Source: Bradyrhizobium sp. sGM-13 (lineage in GTDB: Bacteria; Pseudomonadota; Alphaproteobacteria; Rhizobiales; Xanthobacteraceae). Taken from it: a DNA stretch of 64,000 nt. Positions 1 to 8,599 of the stretch are shown here, in pieces; the stretch's first letter is position 1, and every line of letters begins with the position of its first letter. The stretch is taken from positions 186,001 to 250,000 of the forward strand of contig NZ_JAGWDK010000008.1 in assembly GCF_018398875.1 (NCBI RefSeq), given 5' to 3'. The notes under the pieces were generated by a model. That model was not told the DNA's origin and did no database searches. It saw nothing but the letters and a program-made list of their open reading frames with translations. The position numbers and the translations under genes are program-made.

Positions 1-832
1 GCGGACAGAGGGGCGTGATGGCCTCGTCCACGCCGGTTGGTCGGATCCGCACGCTATCCGTCGACGGGTAGTCGAGCACAATGCGTATCGCTCCGAGCCG
101 ACGGGCAAAGCTCTGCGAGCCGGAGATCGTTTCGACCTGAAGCGCCGCTCGCGGCCCATGGGTGAGCAGGAGGCGCGATCGGCCGCTCTCTTTCCTGACC
201 GCTTGGGCGAAAGCCTCCGGCGGCATATCGGTCAGATAGTAGATGACTGTGCCTGGCGTCGTAAGGCGTGCGAGGCGTGGAAACCAGCGCCCTTGTAGCG
301 GCAGCAATACCAGAGTGATTCCGTGCGCCCGGCGCAACAGGTCGGCGATGATGCGCAGCCGCGGCTCGGGCCGCTGACCCTGATGCAACAGGACCACCTG
401 ACTGAACCCCCGGTTCTTGCCAAGAAATGCCGCAAGCCGAAACAGCACAGAGAAGACGCAGACATGGTGGATCGTATCGACCCAGAGTGGCCCGAAGCCA
501 TCGAGCCCGCGCGCCTCGCGAACGTGAAGCGTGTGCTCCACTGCGCCGAGATATCTCATCACCTGATCCGTCGACATGTTCTGCATGACAAGCGGCTCAA
601 ACGCGAAATCGATGATGTTCAGCGCGGCCTTCCGGTTGGCTGCATCAGGCAAATTCATGACACCGCTGCGGGCGCGCAAGAGCATGTGGTCGAGGCGACT
701 CCCGTCGACCTGCGCGATCAGGCGGTCGCGCACATGGCGGCTCGCCCTGCTGGCGGCAAAGGCGTTGGCGACAAAGGTGTCGAACCTGTCGGCAGTCAGA
801 TCGAAGGCGCCAGCCGGCGTAATCGCATTCAC
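1..832 (-). CDS. Unknown protein, last visible gene of the radical-SAM operon (3' end off window)
   Basis: An open frame of 277 codons runs off the left edge, so the C-terminus is not seen. It begins with GTG at 832, overlapping the TGA of the radical SAM gene (GTGA), a sign of translational coupling. The visible protein begins NAITPAGAFDL and is soluble, without signal peptide. A central stretch (VVLLHQGQRP, then IYYLTDMPPEAF, then SFARRLGAIR) is faintly reminiscent of LpxL/HtrB-type acyltransferases, but I do not see a safe catalytic motif, so no function is assigned. Its position downstream of a maturase suggests a role in modifying or handling the Cys-repeat protein. Confidence 0.7.
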   Translation of the reverse strand, partial: MNAITPAGAFDLTADRFDTFVANAFAASRASRHVRDRLIAQVDGSRLDHMLLRARSGVMNLPDAANRKAALNIIDFAFEPLVMQNMSTDQVMRYLGAVEHTLHVREARGLDGFGPLWVDTIHHVCVFSVLFRLAAFLGKNRGFSQVVLLHQGQRPEPRLRIIADLLRRAHGITLVLLPLQGRWFPRLARLTTPGTVIYYLTDMPPEAFAQAVRKESGRSRLLLTHGPRAALQVETISGSQSFARRLGAIRIVLDYPSTDSVRIRPTGVDEAITPLCP

Positions 833-2550
833 GGCTCTGAGCTCTCCAGCACCTGATCCGCCCCGGTCGGCCGGTGCGAAGGCGCAGCCTCCAGCGCCGG
901 TTCACCGGCAAAGAGCATCGCGCTGTCGATCTGCCGTCCGTGCAACACGCTCACCTTTTCCAGCACGCGCGCCTGGGCGGCCTGCAGCGTATCCAGCGAA
1001 TGACGCTCGCCGGATTGCCTGGCTTCGACAGTTGCTTCCTCAGGGACCCATTGCTCGGCCGAGACCACACCGAGATCCTTGGCACGGCTGAAGATGTATT
1101 CGGCCGTATTCCATTTCCAGCTCGGACAGGGCAGCGCCGCCTCTGCCGGATTGCTGTAGATGAAGCGATGTGCACAGAAGCCGCCGCACATCGGCAATAT
1201 CTTGCACGAGGCGCAAACCGAGTTGTCGAACGGCGTCCAATGGGACCACAGGCTGGCGTTGACGCTATCGTGGAGCTTGTCCGGCTCGAAGATGCTGCCG
1301 GTCCGCTTGCTGGGATCGTGCGCCGTCTCCCAGCACTTGTGCACATCTCCCTCGCCCGACACGACATAGCCGCCGTGCGAGGCCGCCACGCACATTCCGG
1401 CGAATCCGCTTGACGGCGTCTGAATGGATGCGAAGCCAAGACGGCGCGCGCGCTCCTCCAGAGCGAGCACCTTGCGATTGAATTCCGCGCGCGAGAGTCG
1501 CTCTTCGAAGGCGCTGCCGCTCTCCGGCGTTGAAGCCTCAATCGGCGCAAAATAGGCGCTGAAGTTGCCGCGCTTGGCGAAATTGCGCTCGACGAAACAA
1601 TCGAGCATCGCATTGACGTTGTCGACGTTGGTCTGGCCGACATTGACGCGCGCATTGATCGAGATTGCAGTCTGGTCCAGCGCTTCGGCGATATTGTCGA
1701 GGATGCGATCGAAGGTGCCGTGCCCTGACGTCAGGGGCCGCATCTTGTCGTGGGTTCCGCGATCGCCATCGATGGTCACCTGCACCCAGCGGACGCGACG
1801 CGTGTAGAGCTGGGCGGCCATTTCGCCGTTCAGGAACCAGGCGTTGGAGACGATTCCGGCGCTGTAGGAAATCTTGTGCTTGTCGCAATAGGAGATCAGC
1901 AGGTCTGACAGGCGAAAGATCGAATCCTTGCCCATCAGGGGCTCGCCGCCGTACCAGACGACACTCAGCGATTTGAGATCCTTCTTTGCCTTGACGAAAT
2001 CGACGATGGCATTCTGCACGTCGGGCTTCATCTTCGTCGTCGGCTTGTTCAGGCCCTGGAAACAATATCCGCAGGCAAAGTTGCAGGCCATGGTCGGCGC
2101 GATCGTAAGCGTAAGGCTACCTTTGGCGCTCCGTGTCGCTTCGTAACTGTCGCGGACGACGGCAAACTCGTCGACGATCGCGCCGACCACGTGGCCGCCG
2201 CCGACGAGCGCTTCGAGCAACAGGCGGTCGCTCACCTCGCTGCCTGAAAACGCCGGTCGTTCGGCCAACCCGCGATAGATCCCGGCCTCGCCATCGGACA
2301 GCAGGATGAGCGATCGTGTCCGCGAATTGAAAAGCAGCGCGGCGCCATCGGCAAGCCTGACCGGAATGTCGTAGCGCGAGACTTTGTAGCGGCTCGCGCC
2401 CGGCTCCCGCTGGCGGCCATGAACGGTCGCCAGCGCCTGCCGGGCGGCCGCCTCCAGCGCATCGGCTCGCGCGGGATTCTGCGCCAGCAACGCGATCTCG
2501 GCGGCCTGCGGCTCGCCGTCCTGGGAAACCTGGCATTCGAAATCTGGCAT
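829..2550 (-). CDS. Radical SAM/SPASM peptide-maturase-like enzyme
   Basis: A 573-aa radical SAM protein. The [4Fe-4S] motif CNFACGYC gives Cys146, Cys150 and Cys153 (CX3CX2C). A complete SPASM domain follows: Cys377-X13-Gly-X4-Cys396, then Cys436-X2-Cys439-X5-Cys445-X3-Cys449 and Cys465, enough for two auxiliary clusters. Enzymes of this build modify ribosomal peptides (thioether or C-C crosslinks, or other radical chemistry) or act as sulfatase maturases. The first 130 residues could hold a substrate-recognition region; I do not see a convincing RRE. The gene lies 18 bp after the 166-aa gene and in the same operon as a protein with about 44 Cys repeats, its obvious candidate substrate. The reaction is inferred, not shown. 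Confidence 0.93.
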   Translation of the reverse strand: MPDFECQVSQDGEPQAAEIALLAQNPARADALEAAARQALATVHGRQREPGASRYKVSRYDIPVRLADGAALLFNSRTRSLILLSDGEAGIYRGLAERPAFSGSEVSDRLLLEALVGGGHVVGAIVDEFAVVRDSYEATRSAKGSLTLTIAPTMACNFACGYCFQGLNKPTTKMKPDVQNAIVDFVKAKKDLKSLSVVWYGGEPLMGKDSIFRLSDLLISYCDKHKISYSAGIVSNAWFLNGEMAAQLYTRRVRWVQVTIDGDRGTHDKMRPLTSGHGTFDRILDNIAEALDQTAISINARVNVGQTNVDNVNAMLDCFVERNFAKRGNFSAYFAPIEASTPESGSAFEERLSRAEFNRKVLALEERARRLGFASIQTPSSGFAGMCVAASHGGYVVSGEGDVHKCWETAHDPSKRTGSIFEPDKLHDSVNASLWSHWTPFDNSVCASCKILPMCGGFCAHRFIYSNPAEAALPCPSWKWNTAEYIFSRAKDLGVVSAEQWVPEEATVEARQSGERHSLDTLQAAQARVLEKVSVLHGRQIDSAMLFAGEPALEAAPSHRPTGADQVLESSEP

Positions 2551-2568
2551 AGCTCGGTCCCGTGCTGG

Positions 2569-3069
2569 TTAGCGCGTCTGCGACAGGGCGGATCGTGCCG
2601 CCGCGATCTGCGCCAGTGTTGTTTCCGCCAGGTTGGCAAGTATGTCGTTCCACAAGGCGAGGAACGCGTCGGCCCGGATCGAGGCATCGGTGATGGCAGT
2701 GCCGGAGGCCTCGTCGAGCGGCAGCCCGGTCAGCGTGACCACCCGCCGGTTGACGGCCATGGTGGTGAAATCTCCATGGCGGCCGATTCCGGTGACACGC
2801 AGAGCGAAGCGGCCGCCCAGCGCCTCCAGATGGCGAACATCGTAGAGCTGTGGCAGTAATCCGAGCATCAGATGGCGGAAGAACGCGAAGTTTCCCGCCG
2901 CTCCGGCCGGGCTACGCCACGCACCCTCCAGCAGCACCTCCGGCGTGAGCCGCACGCCTGACATGAAGCTCGCGAGCGCGATCGGATTCGACGCGTAGCG
3001 GCGGCCCGCCGCCGCGATCTCGCGCATGCTGATGCGCGCGGTGCTGTTGCGCATATCGATCATCAGCAT
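2569..3069 (-). CDS. Unknown 166-aa protein between Cys-repeat substrate and maturase
   Basis: Starts ATGCTGA, overlapping the stop of the Cys-repeat gene, and ends 18 bp before the radical SAM gene, so it is clearly in the operon. No signal peptide or membrane segment is apparent; the sequence is mixed alpha/beta with a hydrophobic centre (FFRHLMLGLLPQLYDV) and no cysteines in a motif. I do not recognise a family. Its place between precursor and maturase suggests a partner or chaperone of that pair, for example one presenting the substrate, but that is inference only. Confidence 0.8.
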   Translation of the reverse strand: MLMIDMRNSTARISMREIAAAGRRYASNPIALASFMSGVRLTPEVLLEGAWRSPAGAAGNFAFFRHLMLGLLPQLYDVRHLEALGGRFALRVTGIGRHGDFTTMAVNRRVVTLTGLPLDEASGTAITDASIRADAFLALWNDILANLAETTLAQIAAARSALSQTR

Positions 3070-4667
3070 GACGGCAGCACCGGGATGACGTTCACCGCGC
3101 AGAACGAAATTGGATCAAGCACCGGCGCATCGACGCCGCAGACGCCACCGAGATTGGCGGCACAGACACCGGTATCGACGCCGCAGGCGTCGGCGCCCGC
3201 CTTGGCGGCGCAGGCATCCGCATCGGCCGCACAGGCATCGAGCGAGGCGTTGGCCGCGCAAGCATCGGCATCGGCCGCGCAGGCGTCCGCCGACGCATTG
3301 GCGGCGCAGGCATCGGCATCCGCCGCGCAGGCCTCCGCGACCGCATCGGCTGCGCAGGCGGCGGCGTCAGCGGCGCAAGCCTCGACGGACGCGTCGGCGC
3401 CGCAGGCGTTGCTGTCCGCCGCACAGGCTTCCGCGCCCGCATCAGCGCCGCACACATTGCCGTCAGCCCCGCAAGCTTCGACGGTGGCATCCGCGCCGCA
3501 CACGTTGCCGTCCGCCACGCAGGCCTCCGCGCCTCCGTCGACGGCGCAGGCGTTGCCATCAGCCACACAGGCTTCGACGGTGCCGTCCGCGGCGCAAGCG
3601 TTGCCGTCGACGCCGCAAGCGTCCGCCCCGACGTTGGTTCCGCAGGCATCTCCGTCTGCGGCGCAGGCCTGGATAGTGCCATCGGTCCCGCAGAGGTTCC
3701 CATCCGTCCCGCACGCGCCAGCGCTACCCTTGGCGCCGCAGGCGAGATTGCCGTCGACCCCACAGAGCTTCGGCCCGCTGTACTTCGAGCCACAATAGCT
3801 TCCGTCGACGCCGCAGGCCTTTCCTTCCGTAAACTTGGCGCCGCAGGTCGCGTAGTTGACGGCGCAGACCGCACCGGCCCTGGCGTTCGCCGCACAGGCG
3901 CTTGCCTTCGCGGCGCATCCGGCACCGCCGCCCGCGGCGGCGCCACACGCACCGATGTCAGCGGCACAAACCGTGCCTATCCCTGCAACGGCGGCACAGC
4001 CGGTTCCCTTTGCTCCGCACGCCGTGCCTTCGCTGAGCTTGCCCGCGCAGGGCGATGCGTTCAATCCACAGGCCGTGCCTATACCCACATCGAAGGCGCA
4101 GGGCGTGGTTGTGTTTGCTGCACAGGCTGCGCCGGCGCTCGCATCGATGCCGCACGGCACGGTCGGACCCGACGCGGGCTGTGCGGCCGGCGTTCCTGTT
4201 GAGGGCGGCGTGCTCGGTGCCCCCGTCGAGGGTGGCGCACTTGGCGTTCCAGTGGGAGGCGGCACGCTCGGCGTGCCGGTGGGAGGCGGAGCGCTCGGCC
4301 GCGGCGGCGAGCCCAGCGGCACATGCACGGTTTCGCTCGGATGAATCCGGTCCGGATCGCGGAACTGTGGATTGGCCTTGACCACATCCGGGTAGGGACG
4401 ATCGTACTGGCGCGAAATGCTCCAGAGCGACTCGCCTTCCTTGACGCGGTGGTCGATGACGTTGTCGTTGGCGGCGGCATTGGGCCCTGCCCGTCCGTCT
4501 TGGACCGCAGACGCACGGTCGGCGCGGGAGGCATCACGAGGGGCGGCGTCAGGCCGGCTCGCGCGCTGCAAGCTCTCTGACCAGGCCTGAGCGTCGCTGC
4601 TGCTTTCCTCTTTCTTCGCCGGCCGCTGTGAGCGGGCGGCGAGTGGCCTGTCGATGACCTTCGCCAT
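3063..4667 (-). CDS. LysM protein with about 44 Cys-x-x-[D/N/K] repeats; likely radical-SAM substrate
   Basis: A 534-aa protein in three parts: a disordered basic/acidic N-terminus without Sec signal (1-70), a LysM domain (about 73-118, HRVKEGESLWSISRQY), a Pro/Thr/Ser linker with GTPSxPPPT units (119-170), and a repeat region to the C-terminus. The repeat holds about 44 cysteines, nearly all followed at +3 by Asp, Asn or Lys; in the last 150 residues the spacing settles to C-X6-C-X8-C, a 16-residue period rich in Ala/Asp. LysM domains bind N-acetylglucosamine polymers such as peptidoglycan or chitin. It heads the operon with the radical SAM enzyme and follows a tts-like element. The missing Sec signal and the context suggest T3SS export. 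Function unknown; paralogue of the 1,174-aa LysM protein only in the LysM part. Confidence 0.93.
   Translation of the reverse strand: MAKVIDRPLAARSQRPAKKEESSSDAQAWSESLQRASRPDAAPRDASRADRASAVQDGRAGPNAAANDNVIDHRVKEGESLWSISRQYDRPYPDVVKANPQFRDPDRIHPSETVHVPLGSPPRPSAPPPTGTPSVPPPTGTPSAPPSTGAPSTPPSTGTPAAQPASGPTVPCGIDASAGAACAANTTTPCAFDVGIGTACGLNASPCAGKLSEGTACGAKGTGCAAVAGIGTVCAADIGACGAAAGGGAGCAAKASACAANARAGAVCAVNYATCGAKFTEGKACGVDGSYCGSKYSGPKLCGVDGNLACGAKGSAGACGTDGNLCGTDGTIQACAADGDACGTNVGADACGVDGNACAADGTVEACVADGNACAVDGGAEACVADGNVCGADATVEACGADGNVCGADAGAEACAADSNACGADASVEACAADAAACAADAVAEACAADADACAANASADACAADADACAANASLDACAADADACAAKAGADACGVDTGVCAANLGGVCGVDAPVLDPISFCAVNVIPVLPSC
3066..4157 (-). repeat. Coding repeat array: Cys-[G/A/V]-x-[D/N/K] units
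   Basis: About 364 codons encode tandem units of 7-16 residues such as CGADGNV, CAADADA and CAANASADA. Units near the C-terminus are almost uniform (C-X6-C-X8), those near the linker are diverged, a pattern expected for recent expansion at the 3' end. The antisense frames are open here because of the skewed codons and should not be read as genes. Confidence 0.9.
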
Positions 4668-4757
4668 TGTCCAATCCGCCAGTTGCTAACAAAGGTTCGC
4701 CGCTGAAGCACTCTGGTGGCTGCGGCCACCGCTTCCTACACACATTGGATAGCGCGC

Positions 4758-4779
4758 AGACCTGACATCGACCTGACGA
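4758..4779 (-). promoter_or_regulatory. tts-box-like element upstream of the Cys-repeat operon
   Basis: The minus strand reads CGTCAGGTCGATGTCAGGTC, two GTCAGGTC copies spaced 11 bp (one helical turn). It lies about 90 bp before the ATG at 4667. The same layout recurs at other cargo genes of the cluster. TtsI-type regulators bind tts boxes beginning CGTCAGCTT. Confidence 0.6.
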
Positions 4780-4865
4780 GGCCATGACTACGGTTAAGGG
4801 TGCGGTGGTTATCGCGAAGCCTGGCAAGCAGCGAGGAGTGGCTCACAGGGATGATCGAAACGTGC

Positions 4866-7800
4866 TCAGCCAAGAATTGCCTCGCCGAACAGCACCCGTG
4901 CATAGTCGCGGAGAGCCGTCATGCTTCTTGGATTGGGATCTTCGATTCGTGCCGGGTACCAGCTTCCCGGCACGGCACGATACTCGCCCCGGAAACGATG
5001 ATCCTGCGGGTCATACAGGTAGCTTCCGCCGAACTCCGGATCTTTGCCGGGAGGCGCCCACACGTTGCGATCGTTGGATGCCGTAAGCGGGAAGCGCCCC
5101 GAATCGTCCTGATCGACCGTATGCGCCTGATCGACGAGATCGCATACCTTGTCGGGATCCATCCGATTGAGCCGCTCCATCAACTGCTCGGGCGTCACGC
5201 CGAACTGGCTGGCGGTTGTCGCAAGTGCGGGCCCGGCACTGCCGCCATCATTGTTGCTGTAGTCGGACAGCGCCGCGGCGATCTCCGGCCGATAGCCGGC
5301 CGCCTCGAGGAATTCGCGGCTCGGCCCCTCGAATCGAGCCTTGTCCTTTGCGTCGTTATAAAAATAGAGACCGATTGCGGAGGCGAGCACCAGGCCTGCG
5401 CCCACCGGACCGCCCCACGTCGCCAGCCAGCCGCCGCTCGAGGCCACGGAGCCGGCCGCCATCAGGAAGCCGCCGCCGGCGCTCGTCGTATAGAGGCCGG
5501 AGGCAATCCAGTCGCCACGGGCGGCCGCATCGACGGCGAAGGCGCTGTCGATCAATCCGCCTCCGATCTTGAAGTAGGTACTGAACTTGACCCAGCCTGG
5601 CTCGAGCGCAAGCCCGGTGCGGTTCGCTTTTGCGAGAATGGATGTCGAAAGACGCTCGGCGCCCGGCATGGCACCGAGACCGAGCCAGCCGCGCTGCGCG
5701 CCGACGGCAAGCAGTTCAGCCGTTTCTTTGCCAGTGCCGATCGAGTAGTAGACCGCCTTGGTCATGTTGAGCAGATGGCCTGGATCCTTCGCGAACTTGT
5801 CCCATGCCAGCGCCGCCTGATAGCCGTTGAAGGCAGCGCCAAGGCCATTCATGCTGCCAAGGAAAGCGGACGCCTTCTTCGGATCGAGCTTGACCTCCTG
5901 GCCGGTTCCGAAAATGTCGCGGACGGTGTTCGAGGCGGTCGCTCCCGCCGATGGTATGGCGGCGGTTGTGCCGGCGCCGAGATCGACGATCGCGTTTGAA
6001 GAGGACGGCTGCGACGTCATCAATGCGTTGCCAAGCTCCTTGACAAAGCCTCTGGTGCTGCTGACCGATGAGTTCGGCGTGGCTGACGGCGACAACGTCC
6101 CCGCCTCCTGTCCAAGCACAATGCGCAACACCTCGTTGCTGCCCTTGTCGCTCAGTCCCATCGCGAACTGCACTTCCTTGCTGCCGACGAACTCGTTGCG
6201 CGTCTCGGTCAGCCGCTCCGTCGTCGGCAGGCCCTGCAGCCGCGGCAACGCATTGTTCAGCGCCATGCTGGTGCGCACCGCGCTATAACCCAACCCATCG
6301 ACCGCGTTGTATGCGCGATCGAAGTTCGGCAGCAGATCCGGCCGGTTGGCGACGTATTCGATGGTGGCGCGATCGAGCTGCTCTGGCGACATCGTGCCCG
6401 ACCAGTCGGCGCGCAGGCGGCTCACCTCGGCAGTCGCATCGCCGAACGCCTTTACATCGTCCTTGATCCTGCCATGCAGGACCTCGACCCCGACCCGGGT
6501 TGCACTAAGCAGGCTGTCGGCCTCGCCGGTCCGGCCAGTGTCCTTGAGTTGCGTCGCCATCTCCAGCGCCAGCGTCGCACCGGTGCCGTCGCTAACCGAT
6601 TGCATCACGGCTTCCTGGTAGGCGGGCAGCGGATAGGTCGGGCTGTTCTGTGCGTGCGGCTGGAATTTCTCGCTCGGCAGGTGCCGCACCATGATATCGG
6701 CGACCTGCCTCGTCACCTCTGCACCATCATTGCCGCGCGCGGCGTAGTCCGTTGCGGTGGCAATATTCTTGTAGACGCCGGCGACGTCCTGATATTCGAT
6801 CGGCCCGCCTTCGGTGAGGCTGCGCTTCATGTCGGCGGCAATGCTGTCGATCGTCGGCCGACTTGCCGCGACGATCCGCTCCGCCGTCTCCGGCGAGACG
6901 CTTTCGGTCTGCTGACGCAGTGCCTCGGCAGCCGCCTTCGCGCCGCCGGTCTGGTAGGCATTGCGCACGGCCTCGACACCAGGCTGCACGGTCTTGTTAT
7001 ACGTCGCCTGGTCGACGATCTCCCTGAATGCGGCGTCGTCCGGACCGTGCTGCTGGATCAAGGCGGCGCGCGCAACGATCGCCATTTCACGCTGCTCAGG
7101 CGGCACCTGCCCGGCCACGCTGTCGAGCTGCCGCTCGATTTCCTCGCGCAACACCGTCCGCTGCGTTTCGAGATCCTGCTCGAGAGCGGCCAGTCGTGCC
7201 TGCTCGGCAGGACCGGCGTTGCGCGCCGCATCGACGTCGCGTTGCGCCTGCGCAACCGCGCCATACTTGTCGACGATGGTGCCGAGCGTGTCGCGCGTCC
7301 AGCCTTGGCGACGCCATTCGTCGGTCACGTTGCGATAGGCGGTGTCAATCGTATCCCCAACCTTGGGATCATTGGCGAGGCTTCGCCTGAGCTCGTCGAT
7401 CTGCGGGAGGACGGCTTCCTCCGGATAAGGCTTACCGGTCCCGATCAGCCGCAGCTGCCCCTCGACCTCCGTTCGTACGTTGCCCCACGCCGTGCCTGCG
7501 GCGTTTCGCGCCTCCTGCAGCTCAGCGCTGGCAAGCCGTCGATCGCCCGCCGTTGCATTCGGATCGTGCGCCATAGCTTCGAGCGACGCGAGCGAACGGC
7601 CGGCCGCCCGCGCATCGCGGACCATTCCATTCAGTTCGGCCCGCGTCGTCCCGGTCTCCCGCCATTCCCTGTCGACCGCCGCGCGCGCATTCTCCACCGT
7701 CTGCTGATACTTCGGATCGTCGGGAACCCGGCTGCGGATTTCATCCAGCGCGGGACCTGTCGCCACGTCCGGAAGCGCCGTCTTGCGCCCTGCTTCACGC

Positions 7801-8390
7801 AGCTCGTTCTCCACGGAACGCTGAATGTCGCCCCATTGCTTCGACACCTCGCCGCGCGCGCTTTCCAATTCGATGTTCGCAAGTTTGCGCGCTGACGGCG
7901 TGGAGTTGGGATCACGCGCCAAACGTTCCAGCGACACCACGTTTTCTTCCGCGCGATGGGCACCGCCGACTTGCTCGCGCGCACGCACCACCCGCGGATC
8001 AGAATTTGGCACGAACGCGACATCGCCGGGCTTGATGAGATCGGGATCGCGAAGCTGCTTGTTGGCCTTCAGAACATCGGAAAACGGCGCGCGATACTCC
8101 TTTGAAATCCCGTAAAGTGTGTCCCCGGGCTTTACTTCGTGCGGGATCTCGTTTCCGCGCACAGCTTGCGGATTTCCGTCGATCCGGCTGCGCTCGCGCT
8201 GTGTCTTCTGCAGGGCGGCATCGAACTCCGGATCAGTTTGCCCGGTAGCGGTGCCGCGGTCGTTCCGGGCGACGCCCGGCTGCACCTGGTTAGCATTTGC
8301 CCGGGACGTCCTTCGATCTTCCGCGGCAGCTTGCTCGGGAGCCGTTCGCTGCTTCTCCGTTACACTCCGCGCAGGGCTTGCACCAGACAT
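4866..8390 (-). CDS. Large LysM protein with helical repeats and hydrophobic C-terminal segment; candidate T3SS substrate
   Basis: A 1,174-aa protein starting at the ATG at 8390, which has GGAG eight bases upstream; an in-frame TTG lies 24 bases further out. The N-terminus is disordered and lacks a Sec signal. A LysM domain sits at about residues 84-129 (HEVKPGDTLYGISKEY). A long alpha-helical part follows, with at least two units of about 95 residues, each with DPN[S/A]T, RKLA/RRLA, WG and VE..LR, ending in a DREWRET/TDEWRRQ-like stretch. Near residues 1000-1060 there is a Gly/Ala-rich hydrophobic segment (GGPVGAGLVLASAIGLYFY), and the last 100 residues are soluble and Asp/Pro-rich. It may be an effector or a translocator-like membrane protein; no family is named with confidence. 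A tts-like element lies upstream. Confidence 0.9.
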   Translation of the reverse strand: MSGASPARSVTEKQRTAPEQAAAEDRRTSRANANQVQPGVARNDRGTATGQTDPEFDAALQKTQRERSRIDGNPQAVRGNEIPHEVKPGDTLYGISKEYRAPFSDVLKANKQLRDPDLIKPGDVAFVPNSDPRVVRAREQVGGAHRAEENVVSLERLARDPNSTPSARKLANIELESARGEVSKQWGDIQRSVENELREAGRKTALPDVATGPALDEIRSRVPDDPKYQQTVENARAAVDREWRETGTTRAELNGMVRDARAAGRSLASLEAMAHDPNATAGDRRLASAELQEARNAAGTAWGNVRTEVEGQLRLIGTGKPYPEEAVLPQIDELRRSLANDPKVGDTIDTAYRNVTDEWRRQGWTRDTLGTIVDKYGAVAQAQRDVDAARNAGPAEQARLAALEQDLETQRTVLREEIERQLDSVAGQVPPEQREMAIVARAALIQQHGPDDAAFREIVDQATYNKTVQPGVEAVRNAYQTGGAKAAAEALRQQTESVSPETAERIVAASRPTIDSIAADMKRSLTEGGPIEYQDVAGVYKNIATATDYAARGNDGAEVTRQVADIMVRHLPSEKFQPHAQNSPTYPLPAYQEAVMQSVSDGTGATLALEMATQLKDTGRTGEADSLLSATRVGVEVLHGRIKDDVKAFGDATAEVSRLRADWSGTMSPEQLDRATIEYVANRPDLLPNFDRAYNAVDGLGYSAVRTSMALNNALPRLQGLPTTERLTETRNEFVGSKEVQFAMGLSDKGSNEVLRIVLGQEAGTLSPSATPNSSVSSTRGFVKELGNALMTSQPSSSNAIVDLGAGTTAAIPSAGATASNTVRDIFGTGQEVKLDPKKASAFLGSMNGLGAAFNGYQAALAWDKFAKDPGHLLNMTKAVYYSIGTGKETAELLAVGAQRGWLGLGAMPGAERLSTSILAKANRTGLALEPGWVKFSTYFKIGGGLIDSAFAVDAAARGDWIASGLYTTSAGGGFLMAAGSVASSGGWLATWGGPVGAGLVLASAIGLYFYNDAKDKARFEGPSREFLEAAGYRPEIAAALSDYSNNDGGSAGPALATTASQFGVTPEQLMERLNRMDPDKVCDLVDQAHTVDQDDSGRFPLTASNDRNVWAPPGKDPEFGGSYLYDPQDHRFRGEYRAVPGSWYPARIEDPNPRSMTALRDYARVLFGEAILG

Positions 8391-8555
8391 CGATTTAGCT
8401 CCGGTCCTCAACAAGATTAGGCATCAGAAATGGCGGCATCTGCCGCATGCGCGTCATTGATCCGCGCGACGTCTTACGGCTTCAATTCGGTGATTTGCGC
8501 CCGCATGAGATAGACATACGGCCGACGCCGATCGGTCAGCAGAATTTCTGGCCGA

Positions 8556-8577
8556 CGAAGCTGATGACAAGCTGACG
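8556..8577 (-). promoter_or_regulatory. tts-box-like element upstream of the large LysM gene
   Basis: The minus strand reads CGTCAGCTTGTCATCAGCTT: GTCAGCTT and ATCAGCTT spaced 11 bp, about 165 bp before the start at 8390. Confidence 0.6.
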
Positions 8578-8599
8578 TGGGAAGATGCTGGCGGCAGCG

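Noticed and set aside
3066..4157. CRISPR-like or DNA-level tandem repeat
   Set aside because: The repeat is at the protein level with variable DNA sequence and no spacer pattern. No CRISPR array was seen anywhere in the window.
3085..4344. Long open frames on the plus strand over the Cys-repeat gene (Ala/Gln/Ser-rich and Arg-rich proteins)
   Set aside because: They are antisense shadows of the Cys-Ala-Ala-Asp codon repeats, with no ribosome sites and low-complexity products.
4800..8000. Long plus-strand frames antisense to the large LysM gene (up to about 470 codons)
   Set aside because: The minus-strand frame has a LysM domain, a ribosome site and a promoter element; the antisense frames arise from high GC third positions.
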